A DNA stretch of 64,000 bases from Kaistia geumhonensis (GTDB taxonomy: Bacteria; Pseudomonadota; Alphaproteobacteria; Rhizobiales; Kaistiaceae). The number at the start of each line of letters is the position of its first letter. Positions within the stretch are counted from its first letter, which is position 1. The stretch spans positions 1,612,001 to 1,676,000 of the forward strand of contig NZ_JAUSWJ010000001.1 in the NCBI RefSeq assembly GCF_030815145.1, written 5' to 3'. The position numbers and the translations under genes are program-made. The notes under the pieces are model-generated. The model saw nothing but the letters and a program-made list of their open reading frames with translations. It was not told the DNA's origin and did no database searches. This document shows, in pieces, positions 35,004-43,889 of this stretch.

Positions 35004-36052
35004 AACATGGGCTCCTGCGCAGCGGCGGCGCCGTCCTCGCGCTTCTGGCGATGCTCGGCAGCGCCGCCGCTGCGCCGTGCCTCCGCGGCTTCAACCTCGC
35101 CGGCGCAGAATTCGGCAAGCTGCCGGGAGCGCTCGACAAGGACTATACCTATCCTGCGCCGGCAACGATCGACACCTTCGTCGCGACCGGTGCATCGGTC
35201 ATCCGCCTCCCCGTTCGCTGGGAGCGCCTGCAGCCCGCGCTCGGCGAGCCGCTTTCGGAGACCGAGCTCGCGGCGCTCGACGCCACGGTCGATGCCGTCA
35301 CGGCGGCCGGGCTGACGGTGGTGATCGACGTTCACAATTATGGCTACTACGCGGAAAAGCAGATCGGCTCGGCCGACGTCCCGATCGAGTCCTTCGCCCA
35401 GTTCTGGGCCCGGCTCGCATCACATTATGCGGGCCGAGATGGCGTCGTCTTCTCGCTGATGAACGAGCCCTACGACATCGCGGCGCCCGACTGGCTCAAG
35501 ATCACCAATGCCGCCATCGCGGCGATCCGGGTCATCGGGGCCGACAATCTGATCCTCGTCTCCGGCACGGCCTATGCCGGTGCGCATAGCTGGTCGAAGT
35601 CACTCGCAACCGGCAACAATGCCGCCGTCATGGCCGGCGTCGTCGATCCGGCCAACCGCTATGCCTACGACTTCCACCAATATCTCGACGCAGACTTTTC
35701 CGGCCGCAACGCCGAATGCTCGGGAGCGGAGGCTGCGATCGAGGGCATCCGGTCGGTAACCGGCTGGCTCAAGGCGCATGGCAAGCACGGCTTCCTCGGC
35801 GAGTTCGCGGCGTCGAAGGACGCTGCGTGCGTCGCGAAGATGAAGGAACTCGTCGCGGCGGTGGACAACGCGCCCGACCAATGGATCGGCTGGACCTACT
35901 GGGCCGGCGGCGCCTGGTGGCCGGCCGACTACATCTTCACCGCCCAGCCCGATGGTGACGGCGACCGGCCGCAGGTCGCGGCGCTGAAGCCCGTCCTCGG
36001 CCACGACAATGGATCCTCCTGCACCGTTCCGGCGAAGGGGCCGACGCCATGA
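35000..36052 (+). CDS. Secreted glycoside hydrolase family 5 (cellulase-like)
   Basis: A 350-aa protein with a signal peptide (core AVLALLAMLGSAAAA, cleavage about residue 25). GH5 catalytic residues are seen as Glu156 in SLMNEPYD (acid/base) and Glu268 in GFLGEFAA (nucleophile), with conserved HNYG near 112 and YDFHQY near 223. The start is GTG at 35000, overlapping the previous stop. A periplasmic endo-glucanase that trims or releases the polysaccharide is the likely role. Confidence 0.9.
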   Translation: MKHGLLRSGGAVLALLAMLGSAAAAPCLRGFNLAGAEFGKLPGALDKDYTYPAPATIDTFVATGASVIRLPVRWERLQPALGEPLSETELAALDATVDAVTAAGLTVVIDVHNYGYYAEKQIGSADVPIESFAQFWARLASHYAGRDGVVFSLMNEPYDIAAPDWLKITNAAIAAIRVIGADNLILVSGTAYAGAHSWSKSLATGNNAAVMAGVVDPANRYAYDFHQYLDADFSGRNAECSGAEAAIEGIRSVTGWLKAHGKHGFLGEFAASKDAACVAKMKELVAAVDNAPDQWIGWTYWAGGAWWPADYIFTAQPDGDGDRPQVAALKPVLGHDNGSSCTVPAKGPTP

Positions 36053-37263
36053 CGACCTTGACCGCCGACCGGCAGTTGCGCGTCCTCCATGTGGTGCGCC
36101 AGTTCCATCCGAACTGTGGCGGGCTCGAGGACTTCGTCGCCAATCTCGCCCGCACGCAGATCGAAGCCGGCATCGATGCTCGCGTGCTGACGCTCGACCG
36201 GCAGTTCACGCGGCCGGACGTCACGCTGCCGGAGCGGGACGCCCTCGGCCCGATCCCGATCCGTCGCATCCCGTTCCGAGGCTCGAAACGATATCCGCTC
36301 GCGCCCGGATTCCTCGCAGCGCTCGGCGATGCCGATCTCGTCCATGTGCACGCGATCGATTTCTTCTTTGACGCGCTGGCCGCGACCCGGCTCATGCACG
36401 GCAAGCCGCTGGTCGCGACGACACATGGCGGCTTCTTCCATACCGGCGCGCATTCGACGCTGAAGAAGCTCTGGTTTTCAGGGCCGACACGGCTCTCCGC
36501 CCTCGCCTATCGCGCCATCGTCGCCTGCAGCGAGCAGGACGAGGCGACCTTCGCCACGATCGCCGGCGAGAAGGTCGTGCTGATCGAGAACGGCGTCGAT
36601 ATCGGCAAGCTCGCGGGCCGGGCGCGGCCCACGAAGTCGAAGCGGCTCGTCAGCATCGGCCGCCTCGCCGCCAACAAGCGGCCGGACCACCTGCTCGCGG
36701 CGTTTGCGAGGCTCGTGGCGGCGGATCGCGAGTGGCATCTCGCGATCGTCGGCGCGGAATCCGACTGGTCGGCCGAGCAGCTGCGCGCGGAAATCGAGCG
36801 GCACGGGCTCGGAACCCATGTCGATCTCCATATCGGGCTCGACGATGCGGGGCTCGCCCGCGTGGTCGCTGGCTCGTCGCTGTTCGTGTCGGCCTCGGAA
36901 TATGAGGGCTTCGGCATCGCACTGATCGAAGCGGCGAGCGCGGGGCTCGGCATCGTCGTCAATGGCAACACCGCCTTCCGTGAACTCGCGGCGCGGCACG
37001 AAGGCATCCGTCTCACCGACTTCGCCAATCCCGACGCGGCGGCCGCGGCGATCCGCGCCGCCTATGACGCCCTGCCCGAGATGCGCTGCGTGCCGGACTG
37101 GGTGGGGGCCTATGCCTGGCCCGCCGTCGCGGCCCGCTATGGCGAAGTCTATCGCCGCGCCCTCGGTCTGGAGGCCAACAGGGCCCAGTTTCAGCAACCG
37201 GTTTCAGCATCCGTTAAGTACAGATCCGAGCTTCCGGAAGCCGTTAAAATGCAAGGCAAATAG
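36049..37263 (+). CDS. Glycosyltransferase family 4
   Basis: A 404-aa GT-B enzyme. The N-terminal donor/acceptor cleft shows VVRQFHPNCGGLEDFV near residue 16, and the C-terminal domain has VSIGRLAANKRPDHLL (about 200-215) and SASEYEGFGIALIEAASAGL (about 282-301) with the E-x7-E motif. It overlaps the GH5 gene by 4 nt. It would add one sugar of the repeat unit. A 92-bp AT-richer gap follows before the carrier protein gene. Confidence 0.91.
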   Translation: MTTLTADRQLRVLHVVRQFHPNCGGLEDFVANLARTQIEAGIDARVLTLDRQFTRPDVTLPERDALGPIPIRRIPFRGSKRYPLAPGFLAALGDADLVHVHAIDFFFDALAATRLMHGKPLVATTHGGFFHTGAHSTLKKLWFSGPTRLSALAYRAIVACSEQDEATFATIAGEKVVLIENGVDIGKLAGRARPTKSKRLVSIGRLAANKRPDHLLAAFARLVAADREWHLAIVGAESDWSAEQLRAEIERHGLGTHVDLHIGLDDAGLARVVAGSSLFVSASEYEGFGIALIEAASAGLGIVVNGNTAFRELAARHEGIRLTDFANPDAAAAAIRAAYDALPEMRCVPDWVGAYAWPAVAARYGEVYRRALGLEANRAQFQQPVSASVKYRSELPEAVKMQGK

Positions 37264-37355
37264 GGCCGAGTTTATGCGATCGGATTCATAATTCGTTCGG
37301 AGACCGAGCCCTAAGGATTCGCATCAAATTTGAGATGTATTTCCGAGGGAGAATC

Positions 37356-37601
37356 ATGCGGGATCGTATTCGCAAGCTCATCGCCGATCGCAAGGTCATC
37401 GCTGTCGACGTGAACAGCCTCAGCGACAGCGCCGATCTCTACGAGGCGGGACTGAGCTCCTTCGCCTCCATACAGTTCATGCTCGCCCTCGAAGACGCCT
37501 TCGACGTCGAGTTTCCGGAGCGGATGCTGACGCGCAAGACCTTCGCCTCGATCGAGGCGATCGACCGCTCCATCTCCGAACTCCTGACCGAAAGGGTCTG
37601 A
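37356..37601 (+). CDS. Acyl carrier protein homologue of the aminoacyl-carrier type
   Basis: An 81-aa four-helix carrier protein. The phosphopantetheine site is AGLSSFASIQ, with Ser35 the likely attachment residue; Ser34 stands where most ACPs have Asp. The following segment FMLALEDAFDVEFPERMLTR is the recognition helix. This SS variant and the phrase RKTFASIEAI are what I recall for carriers charged by amino acid:[carrier protein] ligases. The start at 37356 follows AGGGAG; the frame is open from 37335. The matching ligase is two genes downstream. Confidence 0.88.
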   Translation: MRDRIRKLIADRKVIAVDVNSLSDSADLYEAGLSSFASIQFMLALEDAFDVEFPERMLTRKTFASIEAIDRSISELLTERV

Positions 37602-37606
37602 CCGTC

Positions 37607-38794
37607 ATGGCCCTGCCCTCCCGCACCATCGAAGAACTCCGCGCTCCCGCGGAGCGCATGCGCGTCGTGGCGGAGATCGCCGCGCGCCATTCCGCCGAGG
37701 TGGACCGCGAGGGCCGCTTCCCGCGGGAAGCCATCGATGCGCTCAAGGCCGAGCGGCTCATGGCCGTGATGATCCCGAAGCGCTTCGGCGGCGAGGGGCT
37801 CAGTCTTCTGGAGGTCGCCGAACTCTGCACCATCCTCGGCCAGGCCTGCGGCTCGACCGCGATGGTCTATGCCATGCACCAGATCAAGGCTTCGAGCCTC
37901 GTCTCGCATGGCGGCGAGAGCCAATGGCATGCCGGCTTCATGCGGGAGATGGTCGCCGAGCAGCATCTGCTCGCCTCGGCGACCACCGAGGGCGGCATCG
38001 GCGGTGACCTGCGCAACTCGATCTGCGCGGTCGACGTGAAGGATGGCCGCTTCACGCTGGAGAAGGACGCGACCGTCATCTCCTACGGCCTCTATGCCGA
38101 CGCGATCCTCGTCACCTGCCGCCGCGCGCCGGAGGCGCAGAGCTCCGATCAGTCGATGGTCGTCGTGAGGCGGGGCGACTACACCCTTGCCAAGACGACG
38201 GGCTGGGACACGCTCGGCATGCGCGGCACCTGCTCCGAAGGCTTCCGCCTCGTCTCGTCCGGCGACGCGGCGCAGATCTTCCCGCAGCCATTCTCCGAGA
38301 TCGCAGCGCAGTCGATGCTCTCGACCTCGCATATCCTCTGGGGCGCCGTCTGGTTCGGCATTGCGGCCGATGCCGTCGCCCGGGCACAGGCCTATGTCCG
38401 CGCCGCGGCCCGCAAGCAGCCGGGCAGCGTTCCGCCCGGCGCGCTCCGTCTCGCCGAGGTCGTCGCGATGCTGCAGGACATGAAGGCGAGCGTCGTCGCC
38501 GGCGTCGTCCGCTACGAGGCGGCGCTCGACCGTCCGGACGAACTCTCCTCGATAGGCTTCGCGGTCGAAATGAACAATCTCAAGGTCACGACCTCGCAGC
38601 GCGGCGCGCAGATCGTGACGCATGCGATGCTGATCACCGGCCTCTCCGGCTACAAGAACGACACGCCGTTCAGCGTCGGCCGGCACCTCCGCGACATCAC
38701 CTCCGCCGCCATCATGATCTCCAACGATCGCATCCTCTCCAACACCTCGAACCTGCTGCTGGTCAGCCGCTTCGACACGAGCCTGGTGAACTGA
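37607..38794 (+). CDS. Acyl-CoA dehydrogenase family flavoprotein
   Basis: A 395-aa FAD enzyme. The N-terminal helical domain contains [20 protein letters not shown] and [11 protein letters not shown]; the middle beta domain has [16 protein letters not shown] (about 125-140) and a C-terminal helical domain ends [20 protein letters not shown] (about 357-376). The usual catalytic Glu near the C-terminus is not obvious. It starts 5 bp after the carrier gene. Related flavoproteins oxidise prolyl-carrier proteins in pyrrole pathways, so a carrier-bound aminoacyl group is a plausible substrate here. Confidence 0.88.
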   Translation: MALPSRTIEELRAPAERMRVVAEIAARHSAEVDREGRFPREAIDALKAERLMAVMIPKRFGGEGLSLLEVAELCTILGQACGSTAMVYAMHQIKASSLVSHGGESQWHAGFMREMVAEQHLLASATTEGGIGGDLRNSICAVDVKDGRFTLEKDATVISYGLYADAILVTCRRAPEAQSSDQSMVVVRRGDYTLAKTTGWDTLGMRGTCSEGFRLVSSGDAAQIFPQPFSEIAAQSMLSTSHILWGAVWFGIAADAVARAQAYVRAAARKQPGSVPPGALRLAEVVAMLQDMKASVVAGVVRYEAALDRPDELSSIGFAVEMNNLKVTTSQRGAQIVTHAMLITGLSGYKNDTPFSVGRHLRDITSAAIMISNDRILSNTSNLLLVSRFDTSLVN

Positions 38795-38795
38795 C

Positions 38796-39731
38796 ATGGA
38801 CGCCCTGCCGCAGACCGCGCCCGCCAAGAGCGGCGCCAAGCAGTTTCTCGACCAGCTTTTCGGTGCCGGCGTGCTTACCGAAACCGGCGTGGACGGCCTC
38901 TATGGTCGCTCCGGCGATTTCGAGGAGGTGATCGAAAGATTCCTCGCGTTGGTGACGCGCACGGCCGGCGCCGATGTCGTCGAGCGCATCCATTTCCCGC
39001 CCGGCATGCCGCGACCGATGCTGGAAAAGTCCGGCTATCTGAAGAGCTTCCCGCAGCTCGCCGGCTGCGTGCATTCCTTCATGGGCGGCGAAGCCGACCA
39101 CGCGCAGCTCCTGCAGATGGTCGCCAATGGCGAGGACTGGACGGAGATGCAGAAGGCGACCGATGTCGTGCTGACGCCCGCCGCCTGCTACCCGCTCTAT
39201 CCGACCGTCGCCAAGCGAGGCCCGCTACCGGCCGATGGCGTGCTGTTCGACCTCCAGTCCTACTGCTTCCGCCACGAGCCCTCGCAGGATCCGGCGCGCA
39301 TGCAGCTGTTCCGCATGCGCGAATTCGTCCGCATCGGCTCTCCCGAGCAGGTGCGCGATTTCCGCGAGACCTGGCTGGAGCGCGGCCCGGAGATGATCCG
39401 GTCGCTCGGCCTTCCCTGCGACATCGACTTGGCGAACGACCCGTTCTTCGGCCGCGCCGGCAAGATGCTCGCCAACAACCAGCGCGACCAGGGACTGAAG
39501 TTCGAGCTTCTCATTCCCGTCGCCAACGAGAAGCCGACGGCCTGCCTCTCGTTCAACTATCACCAGGACCATTTCGGCACGCTTTGGGGCATCGCCCAGG
39601 CGAATGGCGAAGCGGCGCATTCGGCCTGCGTCGGCTTCGGCCTCGAGCGCGTCGCGCTCGCGCTGTTCCGCCATCACGGCATGAAGGTCGCCAACTGGCC
39701 GAAGCCGGTCCGCGACGTTCTCTGGGGCTGA
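38796..39731 (+). CDS. Amino acid:[carrier protein] ligase (class II aaRS-like)
   Basis: A 311-aa homologue of the catalytic core of archaeal-type seryl-tRNA synthetase, without a tRNA-binding domain. Motif 2 reads FRHEPSQD then RMREFVRIG (about residues 158-181) and motif 3 [12 protein letters not shown] (280-291). Cys131, Glu176 and Cys278 match, to within one residue, the three zinc ligands I recall from the Bradyrhizobium enzyme. These ligases activate glycine or alanine with ATP and load it on a small carrier protein rather than tRNA. The gene starts 1 bp after the flavoprotein stop. Which amino acid is used cannot be read. Confidence 0.92.
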   Translation: MDALPQTAPAKSGAKQFLDQLFGAGVLTETGVDGLYGRSGDFEEVIERFLALVTRTAGADVVERIHFPPGMPRPMLEKSGYLKSFPQLAGCVHSFMGGEADHAQLLQMVANGEDWTEMQKATDVVLTPAACYPLYPTVAKRGPLPADGVLFDLQSYCFRHEPSQDPARMQLFRMREFVRIGSPEQVRDFRETWLERGPEMIRSLGLPCDIDLANDPFFGRAGKMLANNQRDQGLKFELLIPVANEKPTACLSFNYHQDHFGTLWGIAQANGEAAHSACVGFGLERVALALFRHHGMKVANWPKPVRDVLWG

Positions 39732-39747
39732 GCTGAAGGAAGCCGCC

Positions 39748-40746
39748 ATGCCATCGCTCGCCAGTCTCGATCCGACCGCGCACCGCCCGCATGCCCTGCA
39801 TGACGGCGCGCGCGTCTGGCCCGAAACCAACTGCTATGTCGATCTCTTCATCGAGCTCGTCGGCGCGCTCGGGCTCGAGGCCGAGGCGATGTTCGGCTTC
39901 ACGGTCACGCAGGACTTCGAGGACGACCAGTTCACCTTCTTCAAGGTGCCGGTCGACGATCTCGAAGCGCTCTACGGGCTGCGCGTTCAGGAACTGGCGA
40001 TCTTCGACGATCTCGCCGCGCATGTCGCGCGGCAGGTCGCCCGCGAGCGCGTCGTGCTCGTCGAGATGGACGGCTTCCATCTCCCCGACACCGGCGGCGT
40101 CTCTTACCGCGTCCAGCACACCAAGACGACGGTCGGCATCACGTCGATCGATCCTGCCTCGCGGCGGATGACCTACTTCCATAATGCGGGCTTCTTCCAG
40201 CTGTCCGGCGAAGACTTCGACGGTCTCTTTGCCGAGGCGGGACGAGGCCGGAGGGCGGACGCGCTGCTGCCCTATACGGAGTTCGTCAAGCTGCCGACGG
40301 CGCCGGTCAGGGTCGATACGCTCGCCATCGCCAAGCGGCTGATGGTGCGCCATCTCGCCCGCAGGCCGGAGGCCAACCCCATCGCGGCCTTCGGCTTTTC
40401 CCTCGCGGCGCATCTCGCCGATCTCGCTGGCCGGCCGCAGGATTATTTCCACGTCTACGCCTTCAACACGCTGCGCCAGCTCGGCGCGAATTTCGAGCTG
40501 CTGGCGAGCCATCTCGCCTGGTTCTCGGCAAGGGGCGAGCCCGGGCTCTCCCGTGCCGAGGCGGCCGCGCTGGAGATCGCGACGGGCGCAAAGACCATGC
40601 AGTTCAAGCTCGCGCGCGCCATGGCTCGTGGACGCTTCGACGGCCTGGACGCCTTCATCGCGCCGATGGCGGCATCATGGGACACGGTGATGGCGGAACT
40701 GGATGCCCGGTTCATGGCTGGCCGGGTGGAGCGCCGCGCCGCCTAG
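39748..40746 (+). CDS. DUF1839 family protein
   Basis: A 332-aa protein recalled as DUF1839 (PF08893), a family of unknown function. The start contains ETNCYVDLFIELV (Cys29) and later YRVQHTKTTVGITSIDPASR (His124, Asp135). This Cys...His...Asp order, with H followed by a strand and DP, resembles papain/C39-like folds, including BtrH, which moves an aminoacyl group off a carrier. A transferase or thioesterase role is therefore suggested, as an inference only. It lies 16 bp after the ligase gene. The rest is helical and Ala-rich. Confidence 0.8.
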   Translation: MPSLASLDPTAHRPHALHDGARVWPETNCYVDLFIELVGALGLEAEAMFGFTVTQDFEDDQFTFFKVPVDDLEALYGLRVQELAIFDDLAAHVARQVARERVVLVEMDGFHLPDTGGVSYRVQHTKTTVGITSIDPASRRMTYFHNAGFFQLSGEDFDGLFAEAGRGRRADALLPYTEFVKLPTAPVRVDTLAIAKRLMVRHLARRPEANPIAAFGFSLAAHLADLAGRPQDYFHVYAFNTLRQLGANFELLASHLAWFSARGEPGLSRAEAAALEIATGAKTMQFKLARAMARGRFDGLDAFIAPMAASWDTVMAELDARFMAGRVERRAA

Positions 40747-40785
40747 GCGAGGCCCCCTGCAACCTCCGCAGGACAGGGACGATTG

Positions 40786-40870
40786 CGGCGCCGAGCTCGG
40801 CGCCGATGACGCGCGCAACCCGGCCTCTCTCGCGAACCGCGGGGAGAGATGAAAAGGGCGCCCCCCCCCG
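40786..40870. repeat. Perfect palindrome and decayed repeat in the DUF1839-GH2 gap
   Basis: A 20-bp perfect palindrome spans 40786-40805 (CGGCGCCGAG and its complement). It is followed by CCTCTCTCGCGAACCGCGGGG and AGAGATGAAAAGGGCGC, then a run of nine C (40861-40869). The order resembles the element at 8722, but decayed. The palindrome could act as a terminator for the upstream genes; there is no T-run. Confidence 0.45.
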
Positions 40871-40888
40871 CAAACCGGACCATCCCGC

Positions 40889-43333
40889 ATGCATCCGCTT
40901 TCAGACAGCGCCGCCCGCGCAACCGATCTCGATGAGGGCTGGACGCTCGCGCTGACCGCGCCGGGGGCGTTCCCGGAGCCGCCGGTTCATGCCGAATGGC
41001 TGCCGGCGATCGTGCCGGGCACGGTCGCGTCGTCTCTCGCCGCAATCGGTCGCTGGTCGCTGGATCGACCCGAGCCGCTGCATGGCAAGGACGCCTGGTA
41101 TCGGTGCCGCCTTCCGGGCGAAGGACCGTGCCGGCTGGTCTTCGAGGGACTGGCGACCATCGCCGACGTGTTTCTCGACGGGGCGCTCGTCGCCTCCTCC
41201 CAGTCGATGTTCGTGCCGCTGGAGATCGCCGTGATGCGGCGGGCGGACAGCGAACTCGCGATCTGCTTCCGTTCGCTCGCGTTCGAACTCGATCGCCGCA
41301 AGGGCAAGCGCGCCCGCTGGCGGCCGACCATGATCGACGATCCGCGCCTCCGCCTCGTGCGAACCACCTTTCTCGGCCATATGCCCGGCTGGTGCCCGCC
41401 GGTCGATGTCGTCGGTCCTTTCCGCAGCATCACGCTGATCGAGGATGGCGCGCCGCCGCTGCGCGATCTTTCCAGTTCGGTGGCACTCACCGGCGGCGTC
41501 GGCAGCGTGACCGTTTCCTTCGCCGATCCCGGTGGCGACGAGCCGATCATGCTTCGGGTCGGCAGTCACGAGGCCCCCTTGTGCCGGCAGGATGGCCGCG
41601 TCAGCGGCACGCTCACGATCCAGAACCCGGCGCTCTGGTGGCCGCGCGGGTATGGCGCGCAGCCACTCTTCTCGATCTCGATTGCCATCGGCGGACGGAC
41701 CGTCACCCTCGGGCGCACGGGTTTTCGCAGCATCGCCGTCGATCGCGGCGCGGAAGGCAGAGGCTTCGCGCTCGTCGTCAACGGCGTGCCGATCTTCTGC
41801 CGCGGCGCCGTCTGGACGCCCGCCGACATCATCTCGCTCGCGGGGAGGCGCAAGGCTGTGGAGCCGCTTCTCGGCCTCGCCGCCGAAGCCGGCTTCACGA
41901 TGCTGCGCGTCGGCGGGACGATGGTCTATGAGGACCGCGCTTTCCATGAACTCTGCGACGAGCTCGGCATCCTCGTCTGGCAGGACTTCATGTTCGCCAA
42001 TTGCGACTATCCGGCCGACGACGGCTTCGCCGCCGATATCGCGGCGGAGGCGGAGGCTGTGCTCGGTCGCCTTTCGTTGTCGCCATCTCTGGCCGTCCTC
42101 TGCGGCGGCAGCGAGGTGGCTCAGCAGGCGGCGATGATGGGGCTGCCGCCCGAAAGCTGGTCGAGCCGGATCTTCGAGAGCGTGCTGCCGGCGACGGCCT
42201 CACGGCTCCGGCCCGATATCCCGTTCGTGCCCTCCTCGCCCTTCGGCGGGGAACTCCCCTTCGTCGCCGACACTGGCGTGACGCATTACTATGGCGTCGG
42301 CGCCTATCGGCGGCCGCTCGAGGATGCGCGGCGCGCGAATGTCCGCTTCGCCTCGGAATGCCTCGCCTTCGCCAATGTGCCGGATGCGGCGACGCTGGCC
42401 GAGGCCCTGCCGGTCGCGTCCGTTCACCATCCGCGCTGGAAGGCCGCCGTGCCGCGCGATCTCGGCGCAGCCTGGGATTTCGAGGATGTGCGGGAGCACT
42501 ATACCGAAGTGCTGTACGGCGTCGATCCGATGCGGCTGAGGACCGAGGATCCGGCGCGACATCTCGGTCTTGCCCGCGCGACCAGTGCCGATGTCGCCGC
42601 AGCAACCTTTGCCGAATGGCGGCGGCCAGGCTCTCCGACCGCAGGCGGCCTCGTCTGGTTCTTCCGCGATCTCGTGCCGGGCGCCGGCTGGGGCGTCATC
42701 GATGCGCTCGACCGGCCGAAGGCGATCTTCCATGCGCTGAAGCGGGCCTTCGCGCCGCTCGCTCTCACGATCACCGACGAGGGCGTGAACGGTCTCCACC
42801 TTCATGTTGCGAATGATGGCCCCGAGCCGGTCGAGGCCGCTCTTTCGCTCGCCTGTCTCAGGGACGGGCGGCTGCCGGTGGCGCAGGGCAGTCGCGATCT
42901 GATGATCCCCGCGCGGAGCGCCGTGAGCGTGACCGCCACGGCCCTGCTCGGCGCCTTTTTCGACACGACCTATGCCTATCGCTTCGGCCCGGCGGGCCAC
43001 GATGTCAGCCTCGCCGAACTGCGGTCGGCGGATGGGGCGCTGCTCGCGGAAGCCACGCACTGGCTGCCCGGTCGCCGCGCCGAGCGCCAATCGCTCGGGC
43101 TTCGCGCCGTCCTGGAGCGTGACGCCGAAGGCTGGTTCCTGAGGCTCTCCGCCGAGCGCATGGCAGCACATGTGTTGATCGAGGATCCGCATTATCGCAG
43201 CAGCGACAATGGCTTCGACCTCGCGCCCGGCCGCGAGCGCATTGTCCGCCTCATTCCGTTCCATGATGGCCGCGCGCCCGAAGGCGAAGTTCGGTCGATC
43301 AATGGCCGAGAGGTCGCGCGCTACGGCGCTTGA
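40889..43333 (+). CDS. Glycoside hydrolase family 2 protein (beta-mannosidase-like)
   Basis: An 814-aa enzyme with the GH2 order: a sugar-binding beta domain (about 1-170), an immunoglobulin-like domain, a TIM barrel (about 285-620) and C-terminal beta domains. The acid/base Glu is in VLCGGSEVAQQ near residue 405 and the nucleophile candidate in RFASECLAFANVP near 485. There is no signal peptide, so it is probably cytoplasmic. The ATG at 40889 has a poor ribosome site. It follows the aminoacyl-carrier genes after 142 bp and may recycle glycan intermediates. Confidence 0.86.
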   Translation: MHPLSDSAARATDLDEGWTLALTAPGAFPEPPVHAEWLPAIVPGTVASSLAAIGRWSLDRPEPLHGKDAWYRCRLPGEGPCRLVFEGLATIADVFLDGALVASSQSMFVPLEIAVMRRADSELAICFRSLAFELDRRKGKRARWRPTMIDDPRLRLVRTTFLGHMPGWCPPVDVVGPFRSITLIEDGAPPLRDLSSSVALTGGVGSVTVSFADPGGDEPIMLRVGSHEAPLCRQDGRVSGTLTIQNPALWWPRGYGAQPLFSISIAIGGRTVTLGRTGFRSIAVDRGAEGRGFALVVNGVPIFCRGAVWTPADIISLAGRRKAVEPLLGLAAEAGFTMLRVGGTMVYEDRAFHELCDELGILVWQDFMFANCDYPADDGFAADIAAEAEAVLGRLSLSPSLAVLCGGSEVAQQAAMMGLPPESWSSRIFESVLPATASRLRPDIPFVPSSPFGGELPFVADTGVTHYYGVGAYRRPLEDARRANVRFASECLAFANVPDAATLAEALPVASVHHPRWKAAVPRDLGAAWDFEDVREHYTEVLYGVDPMRLRTEDPARHLGLARATSADVAAATFAEWRRPGSPTAGGLVWFFRDLVPGAGWGVIDALDRPKAIFHALKRAFAPLALTITDEGVNGLHLHVANDGPEPVEAALSLACLRDGRLPVAQGSRDLMIPARSAVSVTATALLGAFFDTTYAYRFGPAGHDVSLAELRSADGALLAEATHWLPGRRAERQSLGLRAVLERDAEGWFLRLSAERMAAHVLIEDPHYRSSDNGFDLAPGRERIVRLIPFHDGRAPEGEVRSINGREVARYGA

Positions 43334-43445
43334 GCGACAGCGCCGAACCTTGCCTCTGAAGTCGGCAGAGATTATATAGCCGGCCAGACGAGGACGGCCT
43401 CTCCCCCATCGGGGATCAACCGCGACCGGGACGACCCGGCATCCG

Positions 43446-43889
43446 ATGGGTGACATGATGCGCACGACGCGCGACCGGATCCGCCACACGATCAGCTTCG
43501 AGATCATCGGCCTTATCATCGCGACGCCGCTTGCCGCGGCGCTGTTCCACCTGCCGCTTTTCGATATCGGCGTGGTCGGGATCGCGACCAGCCTCGTCGC
43601 GACGGCCTGGAACTACGTATACAATCTCGGCTTCGACCACGCGCTTGTCCGCCTGACCGGAAGCACGAGCCGGGGCATCCCGGTGCGTGTCCTGCATGCG
43701 GTCCTGTTCGAGGGCGGGCTCATGCTGATGCTGCTGCCGGGCATCGCTTGGTATCTCGGCATCAGCCTGTTCGAGGCGTTGACGATGGACATCGCCTTTA
43801 CACTTTTCTACATGGGCTACACATTTTTCTTCAATCTCGCCTATGACCGCGTCTTCCCCATTGAGGGCGAGCGCGCGACGGCGGTCTAG
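43446..43889 (+). CDS. PACE family efflux protein
   Basis: A 147-aa membrane protein with two bacterial transmembrane pair domains. Motif R-x-x-H-x-x-x-F-E appears as RIRHTISFEIIGL (residues about 11-23) and, in the second half, RVLHAVLFEGGLM. Four helices are predicted. PACE proteins such as AceI export chlorhexidine and short diamines. The start could also be the ATG at 43458. It overlaps the convergent glgX by 4 nt. Confidence 0.9.
   Translation: MGDMMRTTRDRIRHTISFEIIGLIIATPLAAALFHLPLFDIGVVGIATSLVATAWNYVYNLGFDHALVRLTGSTSRGIPVRVLHAVLFEGGLMLMLLPGIAWYLGISLFEALTMDIAFTLFYMGYTFFFNLAYDRVFPIEGERATAV

Noticed and set aside
37607-38794. Flavoprotein as an ordinary fatty acid acyl-CoA dehydrogenase
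   Set aside because: No other beta-oxidation genes nearby, no clear catalytic Glu at the usual place, and tight coupling to a carrier protein and its ligase.
40889-43333. GH2 protein as a beta-galactosidase
   Set aside because: Acid/base region reads GGSE and the overall layout is closer to beta-mannosidase-like GH2; substrate cannot be read, so only the family is given.
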